DNA of 13,768 nucleotides, from the NCBI RefSeq assembly GCF_000721175.1, contig NZ_JOEZ01000063.1:1-13768 (forward strand), written 5' to 3'. This document shows positions 7,134 to 13,747 of this stretch, piece by piece; the first letter of the stretch is position 1, and each line of letters opens with the position of its first letter. The notes beneath the pieces were generated by a model, which was not told where the DNA came from, made no database searches, and saw only the letters and a list, made by a program, of their open reading frames with translations. The translations under genes and the position numbers were made by a program. This DNA is from Streptomyces anulatus. GTDB taxonomy: Bacteria; Actinomycetota; Actinomycetes; Streptomycetales; Streptomycetaceae.

Positions 7134-7703
7134 ATGGACATCAGCAGTGCTGCACTGGTCGTGATCGACATGCAGAACGGCTTCGTGAACCACCACAGTC
7201 GTCACGTCGTGCCCGCAGTCGCCGACCTCGTCGCCAGATGGTCCGCTGCCGGGCGCCCTGTCGTCTTCACCCGGTACTTCAACTATCCCGACAGCCCCTA
7301 TGAGCGCTTCTTCCAATGGCGTCGGCTCCAGCAGCCACCCGAGACCGACATCGTTCCCGAGCTCGCCGAGGCGGCGGGCCGCGCGCACGCCAGCGTCGAC
7401 AAGACCGGATACACGCTGTTCACCCCCGAGGCCGCAGAACTGATTCGACGGGCCGGCTGGACCGACCTCGTTTTCTGTGGAATCGCCACCGAGAGCTGCG
7501 TTCTGAAGTCCGCCGCAGACGCCTTCGAGCACGGATACGCACCCTGGATCGTCACGGACGCCTGTGCCAGCGACGCCGGCCCGGACGTCCACGACGCCGG
7601 TCTGCTCGTTGCCCGGCGCCTGATCGGAACAGGCCAACTCGTGGACTCCAAGCATGTGATGGGCCAACTCGATACGCGTGTGGCCGACCCGGTGCTGGAA
7701 TAG
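7134..7703 (+). CDS. Isochorismatase-family cysteine hydrolase
   Basis: The 189-residue protein fits the isochorismatase-like hydrolase fold (nicotinamidase, isochorismatase, carbamoylsarcosine amidase and relatives). The catalytic triad is visible: Asp12 in LVVIDMQNGF, Lys90 in SVDKTGYTLF, and Cys122 in GIATESCVLKSA, the last in the usual helix-capping position after the GxAT turn. Such enzymes use the Cys nucleophile on amides, ureido or ether bonds; the substrate here is unknown. It follows the XRE gene by 22 bp with an AGGAG-type ribosome binding site, and ends 4 bp before the next start. A pyrimidine-catabolism or amide-release step would fit a nucleoside-related pathway, but that is inference. 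Confidence 0.9.
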   Translation: MDISSAALVVIDMQNGFVNHHSRHVVPAVADLVARWSAAGRPVVFTRYFNYPDSPYERFFQWRRLQQPPETDIVPELAEAAGRAHASVDKTGYTLFTPEAAELIRRAGWTDLVFCGIATESCVLKSAADAFEHGYAPWIVTDACASDAGPDVHDAGLLVARRLIGTGQLVDSKHVMGQLDTRVADPVLE

Positions 7704-7707
7704 CCTC

Positions 7708-8622
7708 ATGGCCGACACACCGCTCGACACCGACCTGATCATCATCGGCGGAGGGCCGGCCGGCTGCGCCGCCGCCCGCATGGCCGCCGGCGTGGGCATG
7801 CGCTCGATCCTGGTCGAGCCGGACCGGCTGTGCCGCAATCTCTACCGGATCCCGGCCCTGAACAACGTCCTCGGCGGCCACACCAACGGCACCGACTTGG
7901 CCGACGCCATCGTGGCGGAACTGAAGGGCACCGAGCTGTGCCGCCTCGAACTCGGCAGGCGCGTCACCGAACTTCGCGCCGATGACGACCAGGTGACCGT
8001 CACGGTCGACACCGGTGTACGTCTCACGGCTCCGTACGCCGTCGTCGCCACCGGCGTCGGCCCCCTCCAGCCTCACGACGTCACCTGGATCAGCGCCCCC
8101 AGCAGCCTCAGGCTGCCTCCGCTCTGGGAGGCCGAAGCTGACGACGCCCAGGGTCGCACCCTCCTCGTCCTGGGCGGTGACCGGCCGATCGGCACGTTCC
8201 TGCGCGCCCACCCGACCACAGACACCCGCCTGCTCGTGGCGTACCCGGCAGCCGACACGTACAAGATCGAGGAAATCCGGGACGACCCCCGCGTCGCCCT
8301 TGTCCCCGTCGAGCACCTGACGCTGAAGCCCGCAGAGGGCACCTCAGCGTCGGCGGAAGCAGTGGGCCAGGACGGCACGCGGCAGACGATCACAGCAGAT
8401 TCCGCCTACCTCAGCATCGGCAACGCCCCGACCGCCCCGCCCGGCGACCTGACCCGGGGCCGGGACGGATACTGCACCCCGGCCGACCAGCACCCCCGCG
8501 TCATCGTCGCCGGCGACCTCCGCTCCGCCCGCTTCCAACGGATCATGACCGCCCTGGGATCAGGCAGCGAGGCCGCACTACACGCCTACTACGCGGCCAG
8601 GGACGTGCCCACCAAGGGCTGA
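7708..8622 (+). CDS. Thioredoxin-reductase-like FAD/NAD(P) oxidoreductase lacking the CxxC
   Basis: The 304-residue protein has an N-terminal FAD-binding Rossmann motif (IIIGGGPAGCAA, Gly 14-16 and 19), the segment YRIPALNNVLGG resembling the NLIPEIENFPG-type loop of thioredoxin reductases, an ATGVGP motif, a second nucleotide-binding region (LLVLGGDRPIG), and a C-terminal FAD motif VIVAGDLRSARFQ followed by LGSGSEAALHAY. The redox-active CxxC of thioredoxin reductase is absent, so it probably acts as an NAD(P)H-dependent flavoenzyme on another acceptor, like the CxxC-lacking relatives (ferredoxin/flavodoxin-NADP reductase types or biosynthetic oxidases). ATG 7708 lies 4 bp after the hydrolase stop, with GGAA as a weak ribosome binding site inside the previous gene; earlier in-frame starts would add only ten residues. 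It is the last gene of the rightward operon. Confidence 0.85.
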   Translation: MADTPLDTDLIIIGGGPAGCAAARMAAGVGMRSILVEPDRLCRNLYRIPALNNVLGGHTNGTDLADAIVAELKGTELCRLELGRRVTELRADDDQVTVTVDTGVRLTAPYAVVATGVGPLQPHDVTWISAPSSLRLPPLWEAEADDAQGRTLLVLGGDRPIGTFLRAHPTTDTRLLVAYPAADTYKIEEIRDDPRVALVPVEHLTLKPAEGTSASAEAVGQDGTRQTITADSAYLSIGNAPTAPPGDLTRGRDGYCTPADQHPRVIVAGDLRSARFQRIMTALGSGSEAALHAYYAARDVPTKG

Positions 8623-8649
8623 CAGAGAGGGAGGCCCCGTACGTCCTTC

Positions 8650-8953
8650 CTAGCCGGGAAGCCCGAGCTCCTTCAGATACGTGAGGCGGGCGTTCATGGC
8701 AGCCGAGAAGTGCCGCCAGTCAACCCCTGCACCAGTTCGACGGGCTTGGGATCCTCGGCTGAGGACGTGACATAGCAGGCGGCGTCGTACAGCTGCTCGA
8801 CCACAAGGCGCTCGCAGAAGATCCCGAACCGGTCCTGACACGAAGTGCCGCGCCAGATCGGATCGGCAGGCAGCGCGCCCTCCGCGATGTTGACCTGCTC
8901 TTGCGGTGGCGCGTACAGGATCCTCGTCGCCGAGGAATCCGGTCCGCCTGGCC
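8650..8953 (-). pseudogene. C-terminal remnant of a restriction-endonuclease-like gene (possibly PaeR7I type), frameshifted
   Basis: On the minus strand a coding-like frame reads DSSATRILYAPPQEQ, then FCERLVVEQLYDAACYVTSS and VELVQG. Near 8720-8727 it must shift by one base to continue as VDWRHFSAAMNARLTYLKEL and end at TAG 8650-8652. No start codon or upstream domain exists: the frame enters from the tRNA-repeat boundary at about 8953. The pattern FCERLVxExLYDAAC...WRHFSAAxxAR resembles what I remember of the C-terminus of PaeR7I-family type II restriction endonucleases (CTCGAG cutters). That identification is tentative. It is both truncated and frameshifted, so it is non-functional. It lies convergent to the flavoprotein gene. 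Confidence 0.5.
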
Positions 8954-8967
8954 AACTGAGACCACCA

Positions 8968-9009
8968 ACGTCGAAGGCCCCCGCAGCAAACTCCAGGGGC
9001 CTTCGACGT
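8968..9009 (-). terminator. tRNA-Ser terminator hairpin, left copy (degenerate)
   Basis: The outer 14 bp of the stem (ACGTCGAAGGCCCC with GGGGCCTTCGACGT) pair perfectly, but two inner pairs are lost compared with the right copy (13631-13672). It lies downstream of the tRNA 3' half on the minus strand, the place of a tRNA terminator. Confidence 0.65.
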
Positions 9010-9027
9010 ATTGCCCGGTGAGAGCAA

Positions 9028-9084
9028 TGGCGGAGGATACGAGATTCGAACTCGTGAGGGGTTGCCCCCAACACGCTTTCCAAA
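9028..9084 (-). tRNA. tRNA-Ser(GGA) 3'-half fragment, left copy
   Basis: Read on the minus strand, the sequence begins in the anticodon loop (TTTGGAAAGCGTG, anticodon GGA). It continues through a long class II variable arm (GGGG-CAA-CCCC), the T arm with GTTCGAATC, and the acceptor 3' strand ending ATCCTCCGCCA with CCA encoded. Upstream of the anticodon loop there is no D arm or 5' acceptor strand, so this is a fragment, not a working tRNA. The break at the anticodon loop is the usual crossover point of tRNA-integrating elements. Confidence 0.85.
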
Positions 9085-9177
9085 TGTTCGTCCGGGGGTT
9101 CGGAGAGGGACGGGGTTGTTCTGACCTGGGACGGAGCCGCGCGTCGGAGGGATGGTGAACGGCACTGGACGGGGGCG

Positions 9178-9198
9178 AATGAGACCAGGACTGAGACC
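9178..9198 (+). repeat. Short repeat GAGACCAGnACTGAGACC near the left att-like site
   Basis: A 21-bp sequence starting AATGAGACCAGGACTGAGAC matches 13606-13626 at 20 of 21 positions. Each contains two GAGAC(C) units about 10 bp apart. It lies 75 bp right of the left tRNA repeat and directly left of the right one. It may be an integrase or excisionase arm site; this is inferred from position only. Confidence 0.35.
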
Positions 9199-9209
9199 GG
9201 AGCGGCGGG

Positions 9210-9635
9210 TCATACCTTCTTGACGACGATCGACTCCGGAACCAGCCTCTCCAGGTCGTCCACGTCCGAGGTGAAGACGGTGACCTGCCCCTTCTGCTGG
9301 CGCGCGATGACGGCGAGTATCGCGTCGATCGCGTACTTGTGGCCGTGCAGCCTGGCATCCGACAGCAGGCGGCGGGCCCGGCGGGCCTCGTCCTTCCCGA
9401 TGTCGGTGACTTTGAGCCGGGAGAGTACCCAGTCCCAGCGCTGCTCGGTGGTTCTGCCGTCGTACGCCTCGACCAGCGTCATCGGAGACGTGACCACCTC
9501 GGCTTCACCCCGGGCTGCGAGGTCGAGCCACGCGATCATCTTCCGGTCGCCGCGCACGGCCAGGGACAGGGCTTCGCAGTCCAGTACGAAGACGCGCAGC
9601 GGCCGCTGCCCGGGTTCACCGGACCGCTTCCTCAC
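9210..9635 (-). CDS. PIN-domain ribonuclease toxin (VapC type)
   Basis: The 141-residue protein is a PIN-domain RNase of the VapC type, which cleaves RNA (often tRNA or rRNA) when its antitoxin is lost. The acidic metal-binding residues are in place: Asp19 (VFVLDCEALS), Glu56 (TLVEAYD), Asp104 (YAIDAILAVIA) and Asp124 (FTSDVDDL). The GTG start at 9635 overlaps the antitoxin stop (GTGA), which supports translational coupling and decides the start; an upstream open extension in this frame overlaps the antitoxin gene and is not needed. It lies between the left tRNA repeat and the HNH nuclease gene. Toxin-antitoxin pairs like this are common stabilisers of integrated elements. Confidence 0.88.
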   Translation of the reverse strand: MRKRSGEPGQRPLRVFVLDCEALSLAVRGDRKMIAWLDLAARGEAEVVTSPMTLVEAYDGRTTEQRWDWVLSRLKVTDIGKDEARRARRLLSDARLHGHKYAIDAILAVIARQQKGQVTVFTSDVDDLERLVPESIVVKKV

Positions 9636-9910
9636 GCGGCTTCTCCGGCGCCGTGCGTTCCGGTGGCGCGCCGGCGCTCGTGCTCGGCGTCGAGGCCCTC
9701 CAACTCCTCGAACGCTGTGGTGCGCTCTTCCTCGGTTAGAGGACCGTGCTCCTCCTGCAGCCAGTCCGACAGCTCCCCCAGTCGGTCCCGGTCGCGCTTG
9801 AAGCGCAGCGCCTCGGCGACGTACGCCGACATCCCCCGTTCTGCCGCCTCCGCACGGATCTCGTCCAGGAGATCCTCGGGAATCGTCACCGTTACCTTCT
9901 TCGTCGCCAT
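9632..9910 (-). CDS. Ribbon-helix-helix antitoxin (VapB type)
   Basis: The 92-residue product starts MATKKVTVTIPEDLLDEIRA, a ribbon-helix-helix (CopG/MetJ-like) DNA-binding motif, followed by GMSAYVAEALRFKRDRDRL and an acidic C-terminal tail that should wrap the toxin. It binds the PIN toxin and usually its own promoter. An in-frame ATG at 9922 would add four residues (MVAC); neither start has a clear ribosome binding site. The ATG at 9910 is preceded 7 bases upstream by TATGGT, which could be a -10 box, so leaderless translation is possible. The short dyad ACCA...TGGT just upstream could be an autoregulatory site. It is coupled to the toxin gene by a GTGA overlap. Confidence 0.85.
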   Translation of the reverse strand: MATKKVTVTIPEDLLDEIRAEAAERGMSAYVAEALRFKRDRDRLGELSDWLQEEHGPLTEEERTTAFEELEGLDAEHERRRATGTHGAGEAA

Positions 9911-9976
9911 ACAAGCGACCATACTCTTGGTATCACGCCCCTTGCCAGCGCAGTCTCGTGGCCGCCAGGTCGGCGG

Positions 9977-10882
9977 TCAGGCGGTCGTGGCGGGACGTGG
10001 GCTGCCATGGAAGACCTGGCTGGTGTGCCAGGAACGGTGGGCGGCGGCGATAGGGCGGACGCCCGGCTGGGGGCCGATGAGCGGACGGCCGGCGAGCGTG
10101 ATGACGTGCTCGCGGGCGGCGGTGCTGTGGCCGACGAAGCTCTGCGAGACCAGGATGCGGTGGCCCTTGCCATGGCCTTCGCCGAGACCGAGTACGCCTT
10201 TGTCGAACAGCTTGTGGTGCAGCGAGCACAGGCACAGCCCGTTCTCGACGTCGTCCGGTCCGTCGAACGCCCACCAGCGCACATGGGCGGCCTCAAGCCC
10301 GACCGGCACCGCGCCGATCCTGCCGTCATACCCGCAGAAGGCGCACTGGTACTCGTACGCCGTCAGGACCATCTCCCGCATCCGCCGGTCCCGCTGCCTG
10401 CGCGCGGCCGAGAGCAGTGCGGTCTCGGCCTCCTCCAGCTCCAGGCCGACGGCTTCGCACAGCTCGCCGTGGAGGGAGGGCGGGAAGTTCAGATCGAGCA
10501 GCACCCGTGTCATCCGGCCGAGAAGAGACGGCTCCCGCCGCAGCGCCGCCCTAAGCTCCGGCGTCAGCCGCCCAGCGGCGCCGGTTGCGCGCAGTTTCCT
10601 GACCCCGGTCCCGGGGCTGCCCGGCCCGCGCTCGGTGCGCACCTCCCACACGCCGTCACTCACCAAGTGATGGAAGGGATAGGCGGGCGTCGTCCGGTTA
10701 CCAGGACCGTATTCGGCGAGCAGTCCCCGCAGGTCCTCCTCCACGGCGCTGTACCGCAGCTCGTCATCGGCGTCCTGCTGGAACCGGCTGAGCGCGTACA
10801 GGAACAGCAACGGCTTGTGCGGAGCCCGCGTCCCGCTCCTCGTCCACTGCCTCAACTGCGCGGTGCGCTCGACCCAGTCCAT
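9977..10882 (-). CDS. Phosphorothioate-DNA-targeting HNH endonuclease (ScoMcrA-like)
   Basis: The 301-residue protein begins MDWVERTAQLRQWTRSGTRA and continues PHKPLLFLYALSRFQ, the start typical of the sulfur-binding domain (SBD) that recognises phosphorothioated DNA. The C-terminal part is an HNH nuclease with zinc-type cysteines: CAFCGYDGRIG, then GLEAAHVRWW (catalytic His), and NGLCLCSLHHKLFDKG (Asn, Cys and His of the motif). S. coelicolor ScoMcrA is the characterised example of SBD plus HNH; it cuts near phosphorothioate (Dnd) modifications and also acts on methylated DNA. That role is inferred here. ATG 10882 lacks a good ribosome binding site; TACGAT 8 bases upstream may be a -10 box, hence leaderless. 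A longer open frame upstream has no matching domain. Confidence 0.85.
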   Translation of the reverse strand: MDWVERTAQLRQWTRSGTRAPHKPLLFLYALSRFQQDADDELRYSAVEEDLRGLLAEYGPGNRTTPAYPFHHLVSDGVWEVRTERGPGSPGTGVRKLRATGAAGRLTPELRAALRREPSLLGRMTRVLLDLNFPPSLHGELCEAVGLELEEAETALLSAARRQRDRRMREMVLTAYEYQCAFCGYDGRIGAVPVGLEAAHVRWWAFDGPDDVENGLCLCSLHHKLFDKGVLGLGEGHGKGHRILVSQSFVGHSTAAREHVITLAGRPLIGPQPGVRPIAAAHRSWHTSQVFHGSPRPATTA

Positions 10883-10976
10883 GGTCGGCGATCGTAGTGG
10901 CGGCTCGTAGCAGCGCTTGGCCGTGGGGCATCGCCGCAGTGGCCGGCCGAACACCGAGCCACGACGCGGATCCCGG

Positions 10977-13319
10977 CTACCCGGGCATGACGCCGTGGAT
11001 GCGGGAGAGGGTGAAGACCCGTTCGTCGTCCCGCAGGTGGCACCACGCATGCAAGTAGGGCGGGTCGAGCACGAGCTCGCTGAGGGTACGTACGGTCCGG
11101 TTGCCCGAGGCGGCGACGTACTCGACCGTGATGGCTGTGCCGGCGTCGATGGCATGGGCGAGCTGGCGGACATCGCTGTACGCCAGGTTCTTCGCGCATC
11201 CGGCGAGGATCTCCTCGGTGTCCGTGCCGTAGGGGGCCCCGGTGCCGAACGGGTCGGGAGCCGGAAGTATCGGCGGGGCGGCCCGCAGCCTGGCGGCCAT
11301 CGTGCTCAGGCCGACTGTCACCGGAGTCACCGTCGGCACGGACCGCCGCCGCTGGCCTGGGAGTGGGGGCGGGGGCGGGACCGGTGCGGCGGCGCGTCGG
11401 CGCCGGGTCTTTTCGACGCGTACGGTTCCGTCGGCCCTCTCGGCAACGGGGGCGTAGCCGGCGGCCCGGAGCGTGGCGAGGGTCTTGTCGAGTGGGGTCC
11501 GGCTGACCAGCACGGTCGGTGCCAGCAAGCGCAGGCCGAGGGCGGCGAGCTTTCTGTGCGTGACGAGTTCGGCGAGGAGAGCGGGTTCTTCGCCGTGGAT
11601 CACACAGGCAGCGGGGGTGATGCGCACACGGCCGTGAGTGCGTGCGGAGTCGTTGATCAGGTACGACAGCGACTGGGGGAGGGCGCCGACCGCGACGGCG
11701 CTCAGGTCTGCCGCGATGGCATCCGCCGTGCGGCCCGTGTCCAGGGCACGACGAACGGTTGTGGGGCTGAACCGCCACACCGATGCCGTGCCACCGACTT
11801 CCTTGTCAGCGACGGTGTCCAGCAGTGCGGCGAGGCGGGCGGACGGTGTGCCGGTGACGACGGCGGTGAGGTCCGCGCCGAAACGGGCTGCCCTGGTGGC
11901 CGTCGGCAGCAGCCGCTCACAGGCGGCGGCCAGCGCTTCGGCGTCGTCGGTCCGCAGAGCGGCACCGATGGGGGACAGGGCGCCGCGGGCGACGACCCCG
12001 AGCAGTTCCGCTTCCCGGATCGCGGTGGCGAAAGGCGTGGTGTCCTGGGGGAGCTGCTCGGCGAGCGGGCGATGCCAGGCGACCAGCGGCCACAGTTCCG
12101 CGGGGCTGTGCACTCCCCGGTCCGCCGGGAGCTGTGCCGCGGCGGCGAGGAGCCCCTCCCGGGCCTGTGGACAGCCGCCGCAGGGCGGTGTTCCGGCGAG
12201 CGCGGGCAGCGCCTTGCCGTCCTCGCCGCGCGCCTGGGTCGGAGTCAGCGGAAGCGTCCGCCAGGCGTGGAGAAGCACGGCGAGCTGCTCCGCCGGTTCT
12301 CGTTCCGCCCAGGTGTCGTATCCGTCCGTTGCCGCGACCTGGTCGCCGTCCCGGGCCAGCAGCCCGGCGTCGTACGCCGTCTCCAGAACAAGGCGTACGA
12401 CGATGTCGTCGCACTGTGCCGCCTTGCTGATCCGGGACAACTCACGTGCTCCGACCCCGCCGGACTTCAGCAGGACCGGCGGAGCCGCGGAGCACGTCGC
12501 CAGAACCGACGCGGCATGTGCGGCGAACGCCGTGGCGGCGGCCGCCGCCTCCCGGTCCACTTCCGCCGAGGTGACGGACACCGTCCGCACGACGGGCGGG
12601 AAGGGCTCGAAGGGGGCGCGCCAGCCGGCTCCGCGCAGTGCGAGCGCCACCTCGGCGGGCATGCGTGTGGATCCGTACCCGGAGTGCCGGTCCTGGATCA
12701 GCAGCCCCCGCTCCAGTGCCCAGCGCACACTCGGCTCGGAGTCGGCCTGCGAGGTCCTGAACATGAGGAAATGCGCCTGTGGTTGAGCCTGTTCACCCCG
12801 GTGAGAGGCTCGCCGCTCAAGCAGAGTCCGGGTGGACGAAGGTGCCGAAGCGATCACCGCGGCCACCCGCTCCGGATCGCTGTGGTGTTCCAGGAGGGCC
12901 GTCAGCCGATGCTTCTTGGTGGTGCCGGGTGACGGGATGCCCAGGGCCACCAGCATGCGGCGCAGTTCCTCGGAGGTCGTGTCCGCCAGTAGCCGGGTGA
13001 GCGGGGCGTCCAGCCCCAGCGGCGAGTCCCACGCCTGCGGCAACGGCGCCGCCATGCGCAGCAGCCCTTCGCCGTCCGGCCAGACGAGTGCGCGGTCGGC
13101 CAGCGCCTCCAAGGCCGCGCCCAGCCCGCGAGCGCTCTCCGTTCCGGTCACATCCACCAGATCGGCCAGGGCGGCACATGGAACGGGCCCCAATGCCGCC
13201 AATGTCTCGGCTACCTGCAGGTGTGGCAGCGCGAGTCCGGTCAACACCGGGGCCACCGACGCCGGGCGCTGAAGGCGGTCCGCGAGTTCGCCGAACGATC
13301 GTGGTTCCGGCGGGGACAC
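10977..13319 (-). CDS. Helicase-C_3/WYL-type helicase-associated protein; true start possibly at 13412
   Basis: The 780 codons from GTG 13319 encode a large soluble protein. It has a helical, winged-helix-like N-terminal two thirds and a segment at about 480-570 resembling the Helicase_C_3 domain (ADLTAVVTGTPSARLAALLD...ALPQSLSYLINDSARTHGRV). A proline-rich linker lies at about 646-653. A C-terminal WYL-like region (about 715-780) includes AITVEYVAASGNRTVRTLSE and DDERVFTLSRIHGV. Actinobacteria have such helicase-associated proteins, sometimes beside XPB-type helicases; their role is unclear, probably DNA repair or regulation. The frame continues upstream of 13319 for 31 codons with family-like sequence (STLAAWLSDLDVDRLERVLA) but no ATG, GTG or TTG before a TGA at 13422-13424. 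An ATC at 13412 sits behind a perfect ribosome binding site. The gene may use a rare start or have a damaged one. Confidence 0.75.
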   Translation of the reverse strand: MSPPEPRSFGELADRLQRPASVAPVLTGLALPHLQVAETLAALGPVPCAALADLVDVTGTESARGLGAALEALADRALVWPDGEGLLRMAAPLPQAWDSPLGLDAPLTRLLADTTSEELRRMLVALGIPSPGTTKKHRLTALLEHHSDPERVAAVIASAPSSTRTLLERRASHRGEQAQPQAHFLMFRTSQADSEPSVRWALERGLLIQDRHSGYGSTRMPAEVALALRGAGWRAPFEPFPPVVRTVSVTSAEVDREAAAAATAFAAHAASVLATCSAAPPVLLKSGGVGARELSRISKAAQCDDIVVRLVLETAYDAGLLARDGDQVAATDGYDTWAEREPAEQLAVLLHAWRTLPLTPTQARGEDGKALPALAGTPPCGGCPQAREGLLAAAAQLPADRGVHSPAELWPLVAWHRPLAEQLPQDTTPFATAIREAELLGVVARGALSPIGAALRTDDAEALAAACERLLPTATRAARFGADLTAVVTGTPSARLAALLDTVADKEVGGTASVWRFSPTTVRRALDTGRTADAIAADLSAVAVGALPQSLSYLINDSARTHGRVRITPAACVIHGEEPALLAELVTHRKLAALGLRLLAPTVLVSRTPLDKTLATLRAAGYAPVAERADGTVRVEKTRRRRAAAPVPPPPPLPGQRRRSVPTVTPVTVGLSTMAARLRAAPPILPAPDPFGTGAPYGTDTEEILAGCAKNLAYSDVRQLAHAIDAGTAITVEYVAASGNRTVRTLSELVLDPPYLHAWCHLRDDERVFTLSRIHGVMPG

Positions 13320-13409
13320 GGCATCCGGGCGAGCTGCCAGGACCCGCTCAAGCCGGTCGACGTCCAGATCACTCAGCCACGCGGCCAGAGTTGATCCACT
13401 GGGCTTGCC

Positions 13410-13423
13410 GATGGGGACACCTC
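13410..13423 (-). promoter_or_regulatory. Ribosome binding site GAGGTG followed by an ATC codon
   Basis: On the minus strand GAGGTG (13423-13418) is followed by TCCCC and then ATC (13412-13410), in frame with the helicase-associated protein. Spacing of 5 bases suits initiation, but ATC is an extremely rare start codon. In-frame continuation with family-like residues right after it suggests this was or is the native start. Confidence 0.5.
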
Positions 13424-13605
13424 ACAAAGACGAGTGCCGGTGGTCTCCGACCGGAATCGGTCCTGCACAGACCCAGAATGGCGGATCGCGGGGGACGCTT
13501 GCGTCCTGAGTCGGCAGAAACCCGCTTCTGAGTGAAGGCGATGTCCTGTGACTCGACCCGGCGGCGGCAAGTCGGCGGAGTGAAATGTCTCTTATGTCGG
13601 AAATG
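13424..13605. other. Non-coding gap before the right repeat
   Basis: No frame in this 182-bp stretch looks like a gene, and I see no strong hairpin or promoter. It separates the helicase-associated gene from the right-hand repeat. Confidence 0.4.
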
Positions 13606-13626
13606 AATGAGACCAGAACTGAGACC
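13606..13626 (+). repeat. Short repeat GAGACCAGnACTGAGACC adjoining the right att-like site
   Basis: This 21-bp sequence starts AATGAGACCAGAACTGAGAC and matches 9178-9198 at 20 of 21 positions. It runs into the first bases of the right 150-bp repeat. A role as an integrase arm site is possible. Confidence 0.35.
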
Positions 13627-13630
13627 ATCA

Positions 13631-13672
13631 ACGTCGAAGGCCCCCGCAGCGAACTGCGGGGGCCTTCGACGT
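13631..13672 (-). terminator. tRNA-Ser terminator hairpin, right copy (perfect)
   Basis: A perfect 19-bp stem (ACGTCGAAGGCCCCCGCAG and its complement) closes a CGAA tetraloop. It is located downstream of the tRNA 3' half on the minus strand. There is no U-tract, as is common in streptomycetes. Confidence 0.8.
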
Positions 13673-13690
13673 ATTGCCCGGTGAGAGCAA

Positions 13691-13747
13691 TGGCGGAGGA
13701 TACGAGATTCGAACTCGTGAGGGGTTGCCCCCAACACGCTTTCCAAA
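13691..13747 (-). tRNA. tRNA-Ser(GGA) 3'-half fragment, right copy
   Basis: It is identical over all 57 bases to the left fragment at 9028-9084: anticodon loop with GGA, long variable arm, T arm and CCA-ending acceptor strand. Sequence to the right (13748-13768) does not supply an anticodon 5' stem, D arm or 5' acceptor strand, so this too is a fragment. Confidence 0.85.

Larger units (their letters stand above)
8954..9103. repeat. 150-bp direct repeat, left copy (attachment-site-like)
   Basis: This stretch is repeated at 13617-13766 with 6 differences in 150 positions (offset 4663 bp). It contains, in order, an imperfect terminator hairpin, the 3' half of tRNA-Ser, and about 19 bp of non-tRNA sequence. 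Repeats ending inside a tRNA anticodon loop are the typical product of site-specific integration into a tRNA gene. The tRNA runs on the minus strand, so any intact gene should lie to the right, outside the window. Confidence 0.85.

Noticed and set aside
6020..7171. 383-codon open frame on the minus strand
   Set aside because: Shadow of the XRE regulator gene, whose helix-turn-helix, ribosome binding site and operon context are convincing.
8623..8649. Terminator between the flavoprotein gene and the convergent remnant
   Set aside because: Only weak complementarity (GGAGG with CCTTCC) and no stable hairpin.
8694..9083. Short protein starting MESVLGATPHEFESRILRHC, seen at both repeats
   Set aside because: It is a translation of the tRNA-Ser 3' half and terminator, so its duplication reflects the att repeat and not a gene family. 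Only the downstream part of the left frame resembles a real protein remnant.
10917..12932. 671-codon open frame on the plus strand
   Set aside because: Antisense to the helicase-associated protein. Low-complexity Gly/Arg-rich product with no domain pattern.
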